Origin: Saprospiraceae bacterium
GTDB taxonomy: Bacteria > Bacteroidota > Bacteroidia > Chitinophagales > Saprospiraceae
DNA length: 41,351 nt
Assembly: GCA_020629615.1 (NCBI GenBank)
Contig: JAHDCZ010000018.1
Coordinates: 1-41,351 of the forward strand
Direction: 5' to 3'
This document shows, one piece after another, positions 16,098 to 25,347 of the stretch (positions are counted from its first letter, which is position 1; each line of letters begins with the position of its first letter). The translations under genes and the position numbers were made by a program. A model generated the notes under the pieces. The model saw only the letters and a program-made list of their open reading frames with translations, was not told the origin of the DNA and did no database searches.

Positions 16098-17213
16098 TCA
16101 TTCCCAACCGTAGGCTGCTCGGATCTTCTGATAGATATCTGTGTTTTCATATATTCCTCTAAAGTTCTTTGAACTCGGTCCATATGCGAAAACAGGTATA
16201 ATTACTCCAGTATGATATGTGGAAGTAAATGCAATATTTAAAGAATCCATTTTGGAATCAGGCTGAATAGCCAAGCCTCCAGTCTCGTGGTCAGCAGTCA
16301 CAATCACAAGAGTTTCTCCGTTTTCTTGAGCCCAATCCAATACATAATGGATCACATTATCGAAGTCCTTCATTTCTTCAAGAACATATTCTGCATTATT
16401 AGCATGACCACCCCAATCTATTTGGGAACCTTCGATCATTAAAAAGAATCCGTTTTCATTATTTTGATTTAAATGATCAATGGATAGTTTGGCTGCTGGC
16501 AATAAATAGTCTCTTCCTTGCATTGCTGGGATGGGGTCATCGTCTGCAGTAAAGAATGCCATTTTTTTATCCGGAATGGATTTTATATTTTCAATTGAAT
16601 GGTTGAAATAATCATTGACAGAATATCCAGCTTTTTTAAGTTCGTTAACTAGATTTCGGTTGTCAGATTCTCTACGATCAAAATACTTCTTTCCGCCACC
16701 AATAAAAATATCTGCTTGGGTTATCAAAAAGTCTTCTGCAATTTCTTCATAGTTTTTTCTGTATTTATTATGTGCTATAAAGCTTGCGGGAGTAGCATGA
16801 ACAATGGTTGAAGTCGCTACTAAGCCTGTTTTTAAATTCTTATCAACTGCTTCTTCCAAGATGGTTTTAACAGGTAGTGTATCTTGGTTAACACCTATGG
16901 CTCCATTATATGTTTTTATACCACAAGCAAAAGCAGTAGCCCCAGCTGCAGAATCTGTAATGAGTTTATCAGAACTATGAGGTTTATGTAAACCAAGATC
17001 AGAGAATCGCTCAAGACTGTATTGGTTGCTATTGTTATAGATGGCAGCACTAATTTGGCTCAATCCCATGCCATCTCCAATTAGGAATATTACATTCTTG
17101 GCTTGATGGTTTTCCGCAATTCTTTGTTTAAATTCCTCTGGATTGTTTATTCTTTCTTGAGATCCGCAAGAAAGAAAGATCAACAGAATAGAAAAGATGA
17201 ATGAAAATCGCAT
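16098..17213 (-). CDS. Alkaline phosphatase, lipoprotein
   Basis: A phosphomonoesterase of the PhoA superfamily, 371 residues. The signal peptide ends in the lipobox LIFLSC with Cys16, so it is probably a membrane-anchored periplasmic or surface enzyme. The metal and nucleophile motifs are complete: LIGDGMG (Asp47), ITDSAAGATAFACG with the nucleophile Ser88, EGSQIDWGGHAN and VTADHETGG. It would release phosphate from organic esters. The compact length fits the short bacterial group. It lies 10 bases from the convergent lipA stop and 39 bases after dprA on the same strand, so it may be the last gene of the TMTC-like/dprA transcript. Confidence 0.93.
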   Translation of the reverse strand: MRFSFIFSILLIFLSCGSQERINNPEEFKQRIAENHQAKNVIFLIGDGMGLSQISAAIYNNSNQYSLERFSDLGLHKPHSSDKLITDSAAGATAFACGIKTYNGAIGVNQDTLPVKTILEEAVDKNLKTGLVATSTIVHATPASFIAHNKYRKNYEEIAEDFLITQADIFIGGGKKYFDRRESDNRNLVNELKKAGYSVNDYFNHSIENIKSIPDKKMAFFTADDDPIPAMQGRDYLLPAAKLSIDHLNQNNENGFFLMIEGSQIDWGGHANNAEYVLEEMKDFDNVIHYVLDWAQENGETLVIVTADHETGGLAIQPDSKMDSLNIAFTSTYHTGVIIPVFAYGPSSKNFRGIYENTDIYQKIRAAYGWE

Positions 17214-17252
17214 GAAAATATATTTTAGACTATAAATGTAAGTTTTTAAACG

Positions 17253-18377
17253 TTAACGCAGAATGAAATTTTTTCCAGGTAAGCTTCTCACTAAACCTTT
17301 AAACTCCAAAGAAAGTAGGGTGGAAGCAGTTTCCGTAGGTGATAAGGAAAGTCCACGAGATATAGAATCTATGGAATATTTGTTCTTGTCTTCAATAAAT
17401 TTCACCAGCTTGTTTTCTTGTTCATTCAAGTCCTGGAATAAATCAAGTTGCTTCTTTTTTTGGATAATATCCCATTGCATAATATAGGCCAGATCAGCGA
17501 CGCTTTCGATTAGAGAGGCTTTATGCTCTTTAATGAGCTTGTTGCAACCAATAGAATATTGATCTTTTACTCTTCCTGGAAAGGCAAATACATCTTTACT
17601 GTATTCATTAGCGTAGGATACGGTAATCAAAGAGCCCCCTTTTGCTTTGGATTCAATAACAACTATTGCGTCCGACATGCCAGCGACTATCCTGTTTCTT
17701 TTTGGGAAATTCTCGCGATCTGGCGCGGTATAAAATCCGAATTCGGTAATTAATCCACCTTTTTCACACATTGCATTGGCTAGTTTTTTATTTTTTGCTG
17801 GATAAATTTGTTTCAATCCGTGGCCGAGGATTCCGTAGGTTGCTAAATCATATTTTAGAGCTGATTGGTGTGCCAAAGAGTCTATCCCGTGGGCCAGTCC
17901 GCTGAGTATGGTTGCATCGTATGGTTTTAAGTCGCGGATTAATTCTTCACAAATTTCTTTACCGTAAAAACTTGGTTGACGTGTGCCAATAACTGTAATC
18001 ATTCTTTGCTTATTCCAGTCGATATTGCCTTTGCTGTAAAGAACAATTGGACAATCATCAAAATGTTTCAATCGAGAAGGATAGTTTTTATCCAAAAAAT
18101 AGTGAGCCCTGATTTTATTTTTCTCAATAAGTTTGATTTCGCTTTCTGCTTTGCGCAAAGCATTGGCATTTAAAATGTCGTTACTTAATTTTTCTCCTAT
18201 TTTTGGAATTCTAATTAATTCTCTTTTTGAGGATTGAAAAACTTTTTCAAGGGATCCACAATAACTCAGTAATTGCTTCGCAAGTACACTTCCGATGTTG
18301 GGAATTTTAGTTAATGCTATTTGGTAAATTAATTCCTTTTCATTGTTCCGATTGTTGTTGTCCAAGGCTTTGTTCAT
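17253..18377 (-). CDS. dprA: DNA-processing protein DprA
   Basis: DprA binds incoming single-stranded DNA and loads RecA during transformation; many non-competent bacteria also keep it. From the ATG at 18377 it has 374 residues. They comprise an N-terminal helix-hairpin-helix-like region (IPNIGSVLAKQLLSYCGS), the Rossmann-like core (VIGTRQPSFYGKEI, ILSGLAHGIDSLAHQSAL, ENFPKRNRIVAGMSDAIVVI, SKAKGGSLITVSYANE, FAFPGRVKD) and a C-terminal winged-helix-like domain. An upstream in-frame start eight codons earlier is possible. Either start lies inside the 3' end of the TMTC-like gene, in another frame (38-base overlap with this start), so the two are coupled. The coding sequence contains a 14-bp perfect palindrome (18148-18161). 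Confidence 0.93.
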   Translation of the reverse strand: MNKALDNNNRNNEKELIYQIALTKIPNIGSVLAKQLLSYCGSLEKVFQSSKRELIRIPKIGEKLSNDILNANALRKAESEIKLIEKNKIRAHYFLDKNYPSRLKHFDDCPIVLYSKGNIDWNKQRMITVIGTRQPSFYGKEICEELIRDLKPYDATILSGLAHGIDSLAHQSALKYDLATYGILGHGLKQIYPAKNKKLANAMCEKGGLITEFGFYTAPDRENFPKRNRIVAGMSDAIVVIESKAKGGSLITVSYANEYSKDVFAFPGRVKDQYSIGCNKLIKEHKASLIESVADLAYIMQWDIIQKKKQLDLFQDLNEQENKLVKFIEDKNKYSIDSISRGLSLSPTETASTLLSLEFKGLVRSLPGKNFILR

Positions 18378-20253
18378 AATTGCTTTGATGTAGTTGTGCA
18401 CTACGCGGATTATTCAAAGCCTTGTAAACGGAGGCTAAGGCAAAGTTTATTTTTGGATTTTTAGGATCTATACCATAGGCCATTTTCAGATAATGTTCAG
18501 CCCATTGATGATTTCCATATTTTTTATGAAGATTTTCATATGCACTATCATAATAGAACTCAAGCAATGTTGTAGAATCTGCACTTCGGCCATTGATATA
18601 TTCCAAGTATTGAGTCAGGTAAGAAATGTCAGGCCGACGAATCATCACCTCTTTAAATCCTGCTAACAATTTTGTTAAGTCACGATCTAATTTGTGCAAT
18701 TCCGCATGCATTCCAGCTTTCATTAAATTCGCATTCTTATAATGAGGCATTATTTCTATTGCCTTGTTGGCATAGATCATCCCTTGCTGGTAGGCTTGCA
18801 ATTTTTCATTTCTATCTGTGCTTGCTTGTCCTTGTTTAAAAAGCGCTGTAGACATAAATGAGTTAGCGCGTGCACTGTTTTTTGAAACCTGAATTGCTGC
18901 CGAATTCAACGTCATTCCGTTTTCCCATACTGGAACTCTGGTTATACTTCTATATCCAAAACCCAAAATAAAACTAGCTAGCAAAATCATCGCTAGATAA
19001 TTCACGTACTTGTTTTTATTTTGAATACCCTTTTTTACCAAAAGGTATGCGAGTCCCAAACAAATTCCTATGGATGGCATAAATAAAAATCGCTCATTCA
19101 TAAATGTACCAACACCTACAAAGATGTTTGAAACGATTGAAAAACTTATTAGAAAGAAAAGTATGGCATAACTCCATATTGCTTTTTTTCCCATTCCCCA
19201 AATACCTAGCACTCCGAGGACTAGATAAATAATGACGCTTGCGATCGGTTGTATATCTGACCATTGCATGATCGGAACGTGATAAGGGTAATAGTCATGA
19301 GTTAAAGTTTTTGGATAAAAACCCAAGCGTAAATATTCCAACAAAGTATAGAATATCGTCGCATATTTTTCGCCCATCCCTAATCCATAGAATGGATTAT
19401 TCATTATATCTGTAATCTCTCTTGCACCAAATAAATATCCTATAATTTGAATTCTCATGAGAAGATATAGTATGGTCACGAGCAACAGACTTCCAAAAAC
19501 AATGAATTGATCTTTCCACTTGACTCCTTTAAAAAAGTATAAGCTCAACGGAATAATCAACAGAAAAGTCATGCTATTTTCTTTAGCCAATAGCGCCAAA
19601 AAATAACTAGTCGCCAAAAGTAAAGTCCAAAGTATTTTATTCTTTCCAAGGGACTTTAAAGAAAAATAGAGACTTGCAAAAGAAAGTATGACGGCCATGA
19701 TTTCATCTCGACCTTTGACATTGGCGACAGCTTCAACATGAACAGGGTGTAAGGTGAATAGTAAGGCAGTTACAAAGGCAAGGCTCAGCCAAGGATTTGC
19801 TTTCTCAGTTGTATTGAGGAGTTTTAAGAAGACCAAATAGATAAATACACAGCAAAGTCCGTACATGATTATATTGGTCAAGTGCGCTCTAAACGGGTTG
19901 CTGCCCCAAAGACCTTGCTCGATAGCAAAACTGACAATCGACAAGGGACGGTATCGAGCCCCTTGAAGTAAGTTTTTTTGCTCACCAAAATACCCCTGAA
20001 AGCTCTCCGTTGAAAAAATCTTTCCAATACCAGCAAATCCTTCTTGGACATAGTTGTTTTTGGTAATGACCAAGGTGTCATCTAAAACATACTCAAAATG
20101 TACACTGTTCCAGTAGATGACGAGCCCCGAAAGAAATAAAATTATGGCACAAATAAGATTATTTTTTCCTATCGTTTTGAAGGGGTTATCTTCAATAACA
20201 TCGACAGAATTCGATTTATTAGAATTGCTCTTCGCAGTTTTATTCTTGCCCAT
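18340..20253 (-). CDS. TMTC-like membrane protein with TPR region (GT-C fold, putative protein O-mannosyltransferase family)
   Basis: The 637-residue protein has a basic Ser/Asn-rich N-terminus, then about eleven membrane segments (about 32-435) and a soluble TPR-like tail (about 455-637, for example YANKAIEIMPHYKNANLMKA and EHYLKMAYGIDPKNPK). The first external loop contains the acidic pair Asp58-Asp59 (YVLDDTLVI) and GARYRPLS (98-105), followed by NPFRAHLTN and HPVHVEAVANVKGRDE. These are the motifs of the TMTC/DUF1736 group of GT-C glycosyltransferases as I know them. A lipid-linked sugar donor and secreted protein acceptors are inferred. It overlaps dprA at its 3' end but no functional link between them is evident. 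Confidence 0.8.
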   Translation of the reverse strand: MGKNKTAKSNSNKSNSVDVIEDNPFKTIGKNNLICAIILFLSGLVIYWNSVHFEYVLDDTLVITKNNYVQEGFAGIGKIFSTESFQGYFGEQKNLLQGARYRPLSIVSFAIEQGLWGSNPFRAHLTNIIMYGLCCVFIYLVFLKLLNTTEKANPWLSLAFVTALLFTLHPVHVEAVANVKGRDEIMAVILSFASLYFSLKSLGKNKILWTLLLATSYFLALLAKENSMTFLLIIPLSLYFFKGVKWKDQFIVFGSLLLVTILYLLMRIQIIGYLFGAREITDIMNNPFYGLGMGEKYATIFYTLLEYLRLGFYPKTLTHDYYPYHVPIMQWSDIQPIASVIIYLVLGVLGIWGMGKKAIWSYAILFFLISFSIVSNIFVGVGTFMNERFLFMPSIGICLGLAYLLVKKGIQNKNKYVNYLAMILLASFILGFGYRSITRVPVWENGMTLNSAAIQVSKNSARANSFMSTALFKQGQASTDRNEKLQAYQQGMIYANKAIEIMPHYKNANLMKAGMHAELHKLDRDLTKLLAGFKEVMIRRPDISYLTQYLEYINGRSADSTTLLEFYYDSAYENLHKKYGNHQWAEHYLKMAYGIDPKNPKINFALASVYKALNNPRSAQLHQSNYEQSLGQQQSEQ

Positions 20254-20328
20254 TCTGTGTATTTCACTTTATTTCGAGTCTAAATTTATGTAATTCTTCT
20301 ATTTTGTTAAGCTACACCCTTACGAACA

Positions 20329-21018
20329 ATGAGAATTTATAAACTAATGCTGTTTTTCAGCCTCTCTATTTTGGGAATTCAGAGGATGGAGGCGCAGGTT
20401 AATATACGAGTTGGCTATAACGTGGCCAAAATTCAAGCTGAGAAAAACGAATCGTTAATTAAGATTTTTAACGAATCAGAACCTCATGTAGAATCTGGTT
20501 TTCCTCAATTAAATATTCTACATGGATTTGAGCTCGGCCTACGATACAATTTTGGTTTTCTTGGATTTGATCTTGGATTCTCTAATTTGGGTCGCGATAG
20601 AACTGCTTCGGTATTTAATGTCACTGATGAAGTTATTGATGAGAGAGAATTGAAATATTCATTCAATAATTTTTCTTTTGGTATCGAAAATGTTTTTGAC
20701 CGATTTGGTTATGGCGGTTCGTTTGGAGTAAATTTCTTTAGAGTTAAATCTCGTGTTGGGGCACTCGATGCTTCTACAGTTTTGAGTGATCAATATTGGA
20801 ATAGTCGATTTTATCTAATGTGGAATTTAAGAGGATCGGACTTAATGTGTCTATCCATCAGACCATATGTCGATATGAGTTGGGAAACAACTAATCTATC
20901 TCCAATTCAAGATGATATTTATTCTTCTCCATCCGTTCCAAGCTCAGCGCTGGATGAAAAACCAATATTTTTTGGTATTTCATTTCTCTTTTACAACGGG
21001 CCTAAGCCTAGATCTTAA
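20329..21018 (+). CDS. Small outer-membrane beta-barrel protein
   Basis: The 229-residue protein has a signal peptide ending GIQRMEAQ (cleavage near residue 23) and then short strands typical of OmpW/PorT-type small barrels: VNIRVGYNVAKIQ, GFELGLRYNFGFLGFDLGFS, FSFGIENVFDRFGYGGSFGV and a terminal FFGISFLFYNG. No specific function is recognisable. It is a single gene, divergent from the TMTC-like gene and convergent with sucA, whose stop it overlaps by 11 bases (21008-21018). Confidence 0.7.
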   Translation: MRIYKLMLFFSLSILGIQRMEAQVNIRVGYNVAKIQAEKNESLIKIFNESEPHVESGFPQLNILHGFELGLRYNFGFLGFDLGFSNLGRDRTASVFNVTDEVIDERELKYSFNNFSFGIENVFDRFGYGGSFGVNFFRVKSRVGALDASTVLSDQYWNSRFYLMWNLRGSDLMCLSIRPYVDMSWETTNLSPIQDDIYSSPSVPSSALDEKPIFFGISFLFYNGPKPRS

Positions 21019-23737
21019 AAGCTTCTTTGATTAATTTTTCTTGTTGCTTGTCGTGTGCTTTTTTAAATCCAGTGGCAGGTGATGCGGTCGCTTTACGCGA
21101 AATAAGTTCTATGGGTTCCCTGCGATATTGTTGCATGATATGAGTCCAGGCTCCCATGTTTTGCGATTCTTCTTGAACCCATTTGATATCACTCTTGGCA
21201 TAGGATTTAAGAATTTTATCCACCTGCTTTTTAGGGAAGGGATAAAGTTGCTCAATGCGCACTATTGCCACGTCTTTAATATTGTTGGCAGTTCGATATT
21301 CTAAGAGGTCATAGTATACTTTACCTGTACATAAGATAAGTCTTTTAGCAGATCGGGCTTTTACGATATCATCAACGATCACCTCCTTAAACCCATTTCC
21401 TTTTTCTAGTTCACTTAAGTCTGAAACACAAAGCGGATGTCTAAATTGAGATTTTGGAGACATGACTATCAATGGCTTTCGGAAGTTTCTTTTCAATTGC
21501 CTTTTTAATAAATGAAAGAAATTCGAAGGCGAAGTGACGTTGGCAACTGTCATGTTGTTTTCGGCACAAGATTGTAAAAATCTTTCCAGTCTTGCGCTCG
21601 AATGTTCTGGTCCCTGCCCTTCGTAGCCGTGAGGGAGTAGTAGAACGATTCCACTCATTCGTCTCCATTTACTTTCTGCAGCAGTGACATATTGATCAAT
21701 AATAGTTTGAGCACCATTGTAAAAGTCACCAAATTGGGCTTCCCAGATGACCAAAGAATTTGGTGAGGCCAACGAGTAACCATATTCAAAACCCATGACG
21801 GCAAATTCAGATAATAAGGAATTGTAGATCATGAATTTTCCTTGCTTTGGATCCAAATGATCAAAGCGATTGTATTCCTTATAGGTTTTGGCATCATTGA
21901 AGACGGCATGACGATGGGAGAACGTTCCTCTCTTGACATCTTGACCACTCATGCGTACATTCTTACCTTCCATCAAAATGGAACCATAAGCCAATAATTC
22001 GGCGAAAGCCCAATCCACCTGATTATTATCCAGAAGTTTTTGCTTTCCTTTCATTAATCGATTGACCTTGGAGAGCGGAGTCAGTCCTTCCGGTAAAGTC
22101 ATCAAATGCTTTAATATCTTGTTAATTTGTGTTTTTGAAATTCCCGTATCGGGTGAGGATTCAAAATCTTTATCTTTATTCGTGGCCGTTAATTTTCTCC
22201 ATTCATTTTCTGGCTTTTGATATTCATAGGGCAAGGCTTTCTGTTTGACCTTGTCTAAACGTTTTTGTAAATCGTCCCAAAATGATTTTTCTAAGCTTTC
22301 TGCCAAGGCCTTATCGACATCACCTCTTTCAAAAAGTTTTGCGCCATATATTTCTCTCGGGTTTGGGTGATTATTAATGATGGAATACATCTCTGGCTGT
22401 GTGAATTTCGGATCGTCTCCTTCATTATGTCCATGCTTGCGATAGCAGACCATATCGATCATCACATCAGTATTAAATTTTTGTCGATATTCAACCGCTA
22501 ATTCTACCACAAACAACATCGCTTCAGGATCATCACCATTCACATGGAAAACAGGCGCTTGAACAGTTTTTGCTGAGGCGGTACAATAAGTAGACGACCG
22601 AGCATCATCAAAATTGGTGGTAAATCCTATCTGGTTATTGATCACAAAATGAATCGTCCCGCCAGTGTAATAGCCATCTAATTGACTCATTTGAACTGTT
22701 TCGTAAGCAACTCCTTGTCCAGCAAAAGCGGCATCACCGTGAATTAAAATAGGTAGGATACGATCGTATTCGCTATTGTATAAGATATCAGCTTTAGCTC
22801 TGGCAAATCCCTCTACAACAGGATCTACCGATTCTAAGTGAGAAGGGTTTGGCGCCAATTTTAAGTGTATTTTTTTTCCATGCAGCGTCTCTACCTGAGA
22901 AGAATATCCGAGGTGATATTTAACATCTCCGTCTCCAAAACTCAAATCAGGAATTGCTGTACCTTCAAATTCATTAAAAATTTGCTCATAGGTTTTTCCC
23001 ATGATATTCGCCAAAACATTAAGACGTCCTCGGTGTGCCATTCCAATAATCACTTCTTCAACTTTATCGTCGGCAGCAGCGTTAATAATGCCATCTAGCG
23101 CGACAATTGCAGTTTCTCCACCCTCGAGAGAAAATCTCTTTTGACCGACATATTTGGTATGTAAGAATTTCTCAAACATGACGGCGTCATTTAATTTTTC
23201 GAGAATTCTTTTTTTCTTTTCGTGATTCACACCATAATCCGCACTAAGGCTTCTTCCTTCAATTTTTTTCTCGAGCCATCTGCGCTTTTCCATATTGTCC
23301 ACATGGCGGTATTCAAAGCCGATATTTTTGCAATAAATGTCATTGAGTTTGGCGATGATTTCCCGGAGTGTTTTTCCCTTCATTCCAATCATTTCACCCG
23401 CTATGAAAGTAGAATCCAAGTCGGCCTCTGTTAAGCCATAATCTTGAAGATTTAGGTGTGGTTTTCTGTCTCTTCTTTCCCGAATGGGATTGGTTTTGGA
23501 AAGTAAATGTCCTCTAGTTCTGAATCCAAAGACAATGGCAATTACTCCTATTTCTTTGGAAATGTTTCCAACAGCTGTGGTAGATCCATTGGCTCCATTA
23601 CTTCCTTCGTTGAATTCAAAACCCTGGAAAAAACTTCTCCATCCATCTTCGACAGCATCTGGACTTTTTTGATATTTGAGATACATCTCCTCAATGAAAC
23701 TCGGGTGGGCATTAAAAACATAAGAATAATCACTCAT
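21008..23737 (-). CDS. sucA: 2-oxoglutarate dehydrogenase E1 component
   Basis: SucA is the thiamine-diphosphate-dependent E1 subunit that decarboxylates 2-oxoglutarate in the TCA cycle. The 909 residues span the family: an N-terminal E2-binding segment (YSYVFNAHPSFIEEMYLKYQ), RFSLEGGET (201-209), MAHRGRLNVLANIMGK (233-248), the ThDP site GDGDVKYHLG (268-277), LIHGDAAFAGQGV (331-343), and the C-terminal transketolase-like half with PHGYEGQGPEHSSARLERF. The expected partner gene sucB (lipoylated E2) does not follow; the neighbour is a convergent barrel gene, so E2 must be encoded elsewhere. The gene is divergent from rpsT. Confidence 0.96.
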   Translation of the reverse strand: MSDYSYVFNAHPSFIEEMYLKYQKSPDAVEDGWRSFFQGFEFNEGSNGANGSTTAVGNISKEIGVIAIVFGFRTRGHLLSKTNPIRERRDRKPHLNLQDYGLTEADLDSTFIAGEMIGMKGKTLREIIAKLNDIYCKNIGFEYRHVDNMEKRRWLEKKIEGRSLSADYGVNHEKKKRILEKLNDAVMFEKFLHTKYVGQKRFSLEGGETAIVALDGIINAAADDKVEEVIIGMAHRGRLNVLANIMGKTYEQIFNEFEGTAIPDLSFGDGDVKYHLGYSSQVETLHGKKIHLKLAPNPSHLESVDPVVEGFARAKADILYNSEYDRILPILIHGDAAFAGQGVAYETVQMSQLDGYYTGGTIHFVINNQIGFTTNFDDARSSTYCTASAKTVQAPVFHVNGDDPEAMLFVVELAVEYRQKFNTDVMIDMVCYRKHGHNEGDDPKFTQPEMYSIINNHPNPREIYGAKLFERGDVDKALAESLEKSFWDDLQKRLDKVKQKALPYEYQKPENEWRKLTATNKDKDFESSPDTGISKTQINKILKHLMTLPEGLTPLSKVNRLMKGKQKLLDNNQVDWAFAELLAYGSILMEGKNVRMSGQDVKRGTFSHRHAVFNDAKTYKEYNRFDHLDPKQGKFMIYNSLLSEFAVMGFEYGYSLASPNSLVIWEAQFGDFYNGAQTIIDQYVTAAESKWRRMSGIVLLLPHGYEGQGPEHSSARLERFLQSCAENNMTVANVTSPSNFFHLLKRQLKRNFRKPLIVMSPKSQFRHPLCVSDLSELEKGNGFKEVIVDDIVKARSAKRLILCTGKVYYDLLEYRTANNIKDVAIVRIEQLYPFPKKQVDKILKSYAKSDIKWVQEESQNMGAWTHIMQQYRREPIELISRKATASPATGFKKAHDKQQEKLIKEAFKI
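21087..21101. repeat. Dispersed short inverted repeat, degenerate copy (GTCGC-N5-GCGAA)
   Basis: GTCGC-TTTAC-GCGAA differs by one base from the intergenic copy at 28490-28504 over 15 positions. It lies in sucA, encoding part of Ile-Ser-Arg-Lys-Ala-Thr on the minus strand. Confidence 0.4.
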
Positions 23738-23844
23738 CGAACGCTATTTTTCCAATTTTCGGCAAAAGACACGAATATCGGACATATTCTTATAATAGGA
23801 AAGCAGAATCTAAATATTAAGATTATTTATTTTTGATCAATATG

Positions 23845-23875
23845 TTTCGTTTTTTAGAAGAATGATGTATTTTTG
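23845..23875 (+). promoter_or_regulatory. Promoter of rpsT
   Basis: TATTTTTG (23868-23875) is an exact match to the Bacteroidota -7 consensus TAnnTTTG; TTTC (23845-23848) sits 19 bases upstream in the -33 position. Transcription would start near 23882, leaving a short leader before the ATG at 23897. A second exact TATTTTTG occurs at 23828-23835 without an evident -33 partner. Confidence 0.7.
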
Positions 23876-23896
23876 CGGCTCGTTTAAAATAATACT

Positions 23897-24148
23897 ATGG
23901 CACAGCACAAGTCATCCAAGAAAAGAATATTGCAAGACGCAAGAATCAGACTTAGAAATCGTTACTTTAAAAAGTCTACTAGATCTGCTATTGCAAAGTT
24001 AAGAGAAATGACAGATAAGAAAGAGGCAGAAACATTCTTGCCTAAGGTGATTTCTATGATAGACCGATTAGCAAAGAGAAGAACTTGGCACAAAAACAAG
24101 GCTTCAAACTTAAAAAGTCAATTGACGATAAGAGTGAACTCACTTTAA
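23897..24148 (+). CDS. rpsT: 30S ribosomal protein S20
   Basis: S20 binds 16S rRNA in the body of the small subunit during early assembly. The 83-residue, very basic helical protein starts MAQHKSSKKRILQDARIRLR and contains RNRYFKKSTRSAIAKLR and KRRTWHKNKASNLKSQL, as in Bacteroidota S20. It is monocistronic: a good promoter lies 22 bases upstream and a strong terminator 20 bases downstream. No Shine-Dalgarno sequence precedes it, as is normal for highly expressed genes in this phylum. Confidence 0.96.
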   Translation: MAQHKSSKKRILQDARIRLRNRYFKKSTRSAIAKLREMTDKKEAETFLPKVISMIDRLAKRRTWHKNKASNLKSQLTIRVNSL

Positions 24149-24168
24149 TAGTTATCAAAATATATTTT

Positions 24169-24203
24169 AAAAAGGGTGTGCATCAACAATGCACACCCTT
24201 TTT
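24169..24203 (+). terminator. Rho-independent terminator of rpsT
   Basis: A perfect 15-bp stem (24169-24183 with 24189-24203; core AAGGGTGTGCAT) encloses the loop CAACA and continues into a seven-T run. It is the strongest terminator in the window and separates rpsT from the paa locus. Confidence 0.95.
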
Positions 24204-24236
24204 TTGTAGATTTTTATGCGTCGATTAGATTATTGT

Positions 24237-24244
24237 TAATTTCG
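24237..24244 (+). promoter_or_regulatory. Possible -7 box of paaE
   Basis: TAATTTCG fits TAnnTTTG except for C at the seventh position and lies 17 bases before the paaE start. The same variant ending (TTCG) is seen before paaG (31621-31628). No convincing -33 TTG is present. Confidence 0.3.
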
Positions 24245-24261
24245 TGAGATAAGCTGTAAGT

Positions 24262-25347
24262 ATGAGCAATAAATATTTTCAACTAAGGGTAAAGGGTATT
24301 GAAAAATTGACTCCTGATTGCGTAGGTGTAGAATTTGATGTTCCTTCTGAAATTCGAAAACAGTTTCAGTTTACGCAAGGTCAATATCTTACATTGAAGA
24401 AAGAAATCAATAATGAAGAAGTTGTAAGATCTTATTCGCTCTATACAAGTCCACATGAAAACCGATGGAAAGTAGGAATTAAGGAAGTGCCATCAGGACG
24501 ATTTTCTACATTCGCCAACAGGCAGCTCAAAATAGGGGATACTCTTGAAGTCATGCCACCTATGGGTAATTTTTTCACTCCATTATCAGCCGAAAACGCA
24601 AAAATCTATGTCGCTTTTGTAGCTGGAAGTGGGATCACGCCGATCATGTCCCAGATTAAAACGATATTAGTAGAAGAACCTCTTAGTCGGTTCATCCTCT
24701 TTTATGGCAATCAAAAAACAGAATCCATCATTTTTAGAGAAGAATTGGATGAATTGAAAAATAGAGAAATGGGGCGTCTAAGCATATATCATATTTTAAG
24801 TCGTGAAGTCCCTTCTAGTCCCTTATTTAGCGGCAGGCTCGATGTTGATAAGTGCCAAAAATTTGCGAATGGCATTTTTAAAATGGATGAAGTTTCTGAT
24901 TTTTTTCTTTGCGGTCCAGCCCGAATGATAATGGATATCAAAGGATATCTCATCGAACAAGGAGTAGACAAAAGAAATATTCATTTTGAATTGTTCTCAA
25001 CCGATGGTCTAGAGGACTCAGCAGTTTCTAATCAAAGAAAAGAAGAATCTTTTGATCCAAAAGAACAAAGTAAAGTCAGAATTCAATTGGATGGAAATCA
25101 ATTTGAATTTAATCTAGAATATGGTGGTAAAAACATACTTGATGCCGCTTTAGAAAATGGGGCAGATTTACCTTTTGCTTGTAAGGGGGGCGTTTGTTGT
25201 ACTTGTAGAGCTAAGTTGGTAGAAGGTGATGTGGTTATGGATGTTAATTATGCTTTGGAACAAGATGAGTTGGATCAAGGTTTTATTTTGACCTGCCAAG
25301 CGCATCCACGAACTGAAAATATTATGGTTGATTTTGATACCAAATAA
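24262..25347 (+). CDS. paaE: Phenylacetyl-CoA epoxidase reductase subunit (FAD / 2Fe-2S)
   Basis: PaaE passes electrons from NAD(P)H through FAD and a ferredoxin centre to the di-iron oxygenase PaaA. The 361 residues show a ferredoxin-reductase module with the flavin motif RSYS (56-59), the nucleotide-binding segment VAGSGITPIMS (120-130) and LCGPA (216-220), then a plant-type [2Fe-2S] domain with Cys307, Cys312, Cys315 and Cys345 in the C-x4-C-x2-C-x29-C spacing. Ferredoxin-linked reductases of other oxygenases share this plan, but the adjacency to paaABCD settles the role. Its stop overlaps the start of the TetR gene (TAATG), so enzyme and regulator are co-translated. Confidence 0.93.
   Translation: MSNKYFQLRVKGIEKLTPDCVGVEFDVPSEIRKQFQFTQGQYLTLKKEINNEEVVRSYSLYTSPHENRWKVGIKEVPSGRFSTFANRQLKIGDTLEVMPPMGNFFTPLSAENAKIYVAFVAGSGITPIMSQIKTILVEEPLSRFILFYGNQKTESIIFREELDELKNREMGRLSIYHILSREVPSSPLFSGRLDVDKCQKFANGIFKMDEVSDFFLCGPARMIMDIKGYLIEQGVDKRNIHFELFSTDGLEDSAVSNQRKEESFDPKEQSKVRIQLDGNQFEFNLEYGGKNILDAALENGADLPFACKGGVCCTCRAKLVEGDVVMDVNYALEQDELDQGFILTCQAHPRTENIMVDFDTK

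Noticed and set aside
18148-18161. 14-bp palindrome GCTTTGCGCAAAGC in dprA as a separate regulatory site
   Set aside because: It lies deep in coding sequence; I list it only as a possible relative of the dispersed micro-repeat.
23484-23836. Plus-strand open frames opposite the sucA start
   Set aside because: Shadow frames of the conserved E1 N-terminus, with no independent start signal or family resemblance.
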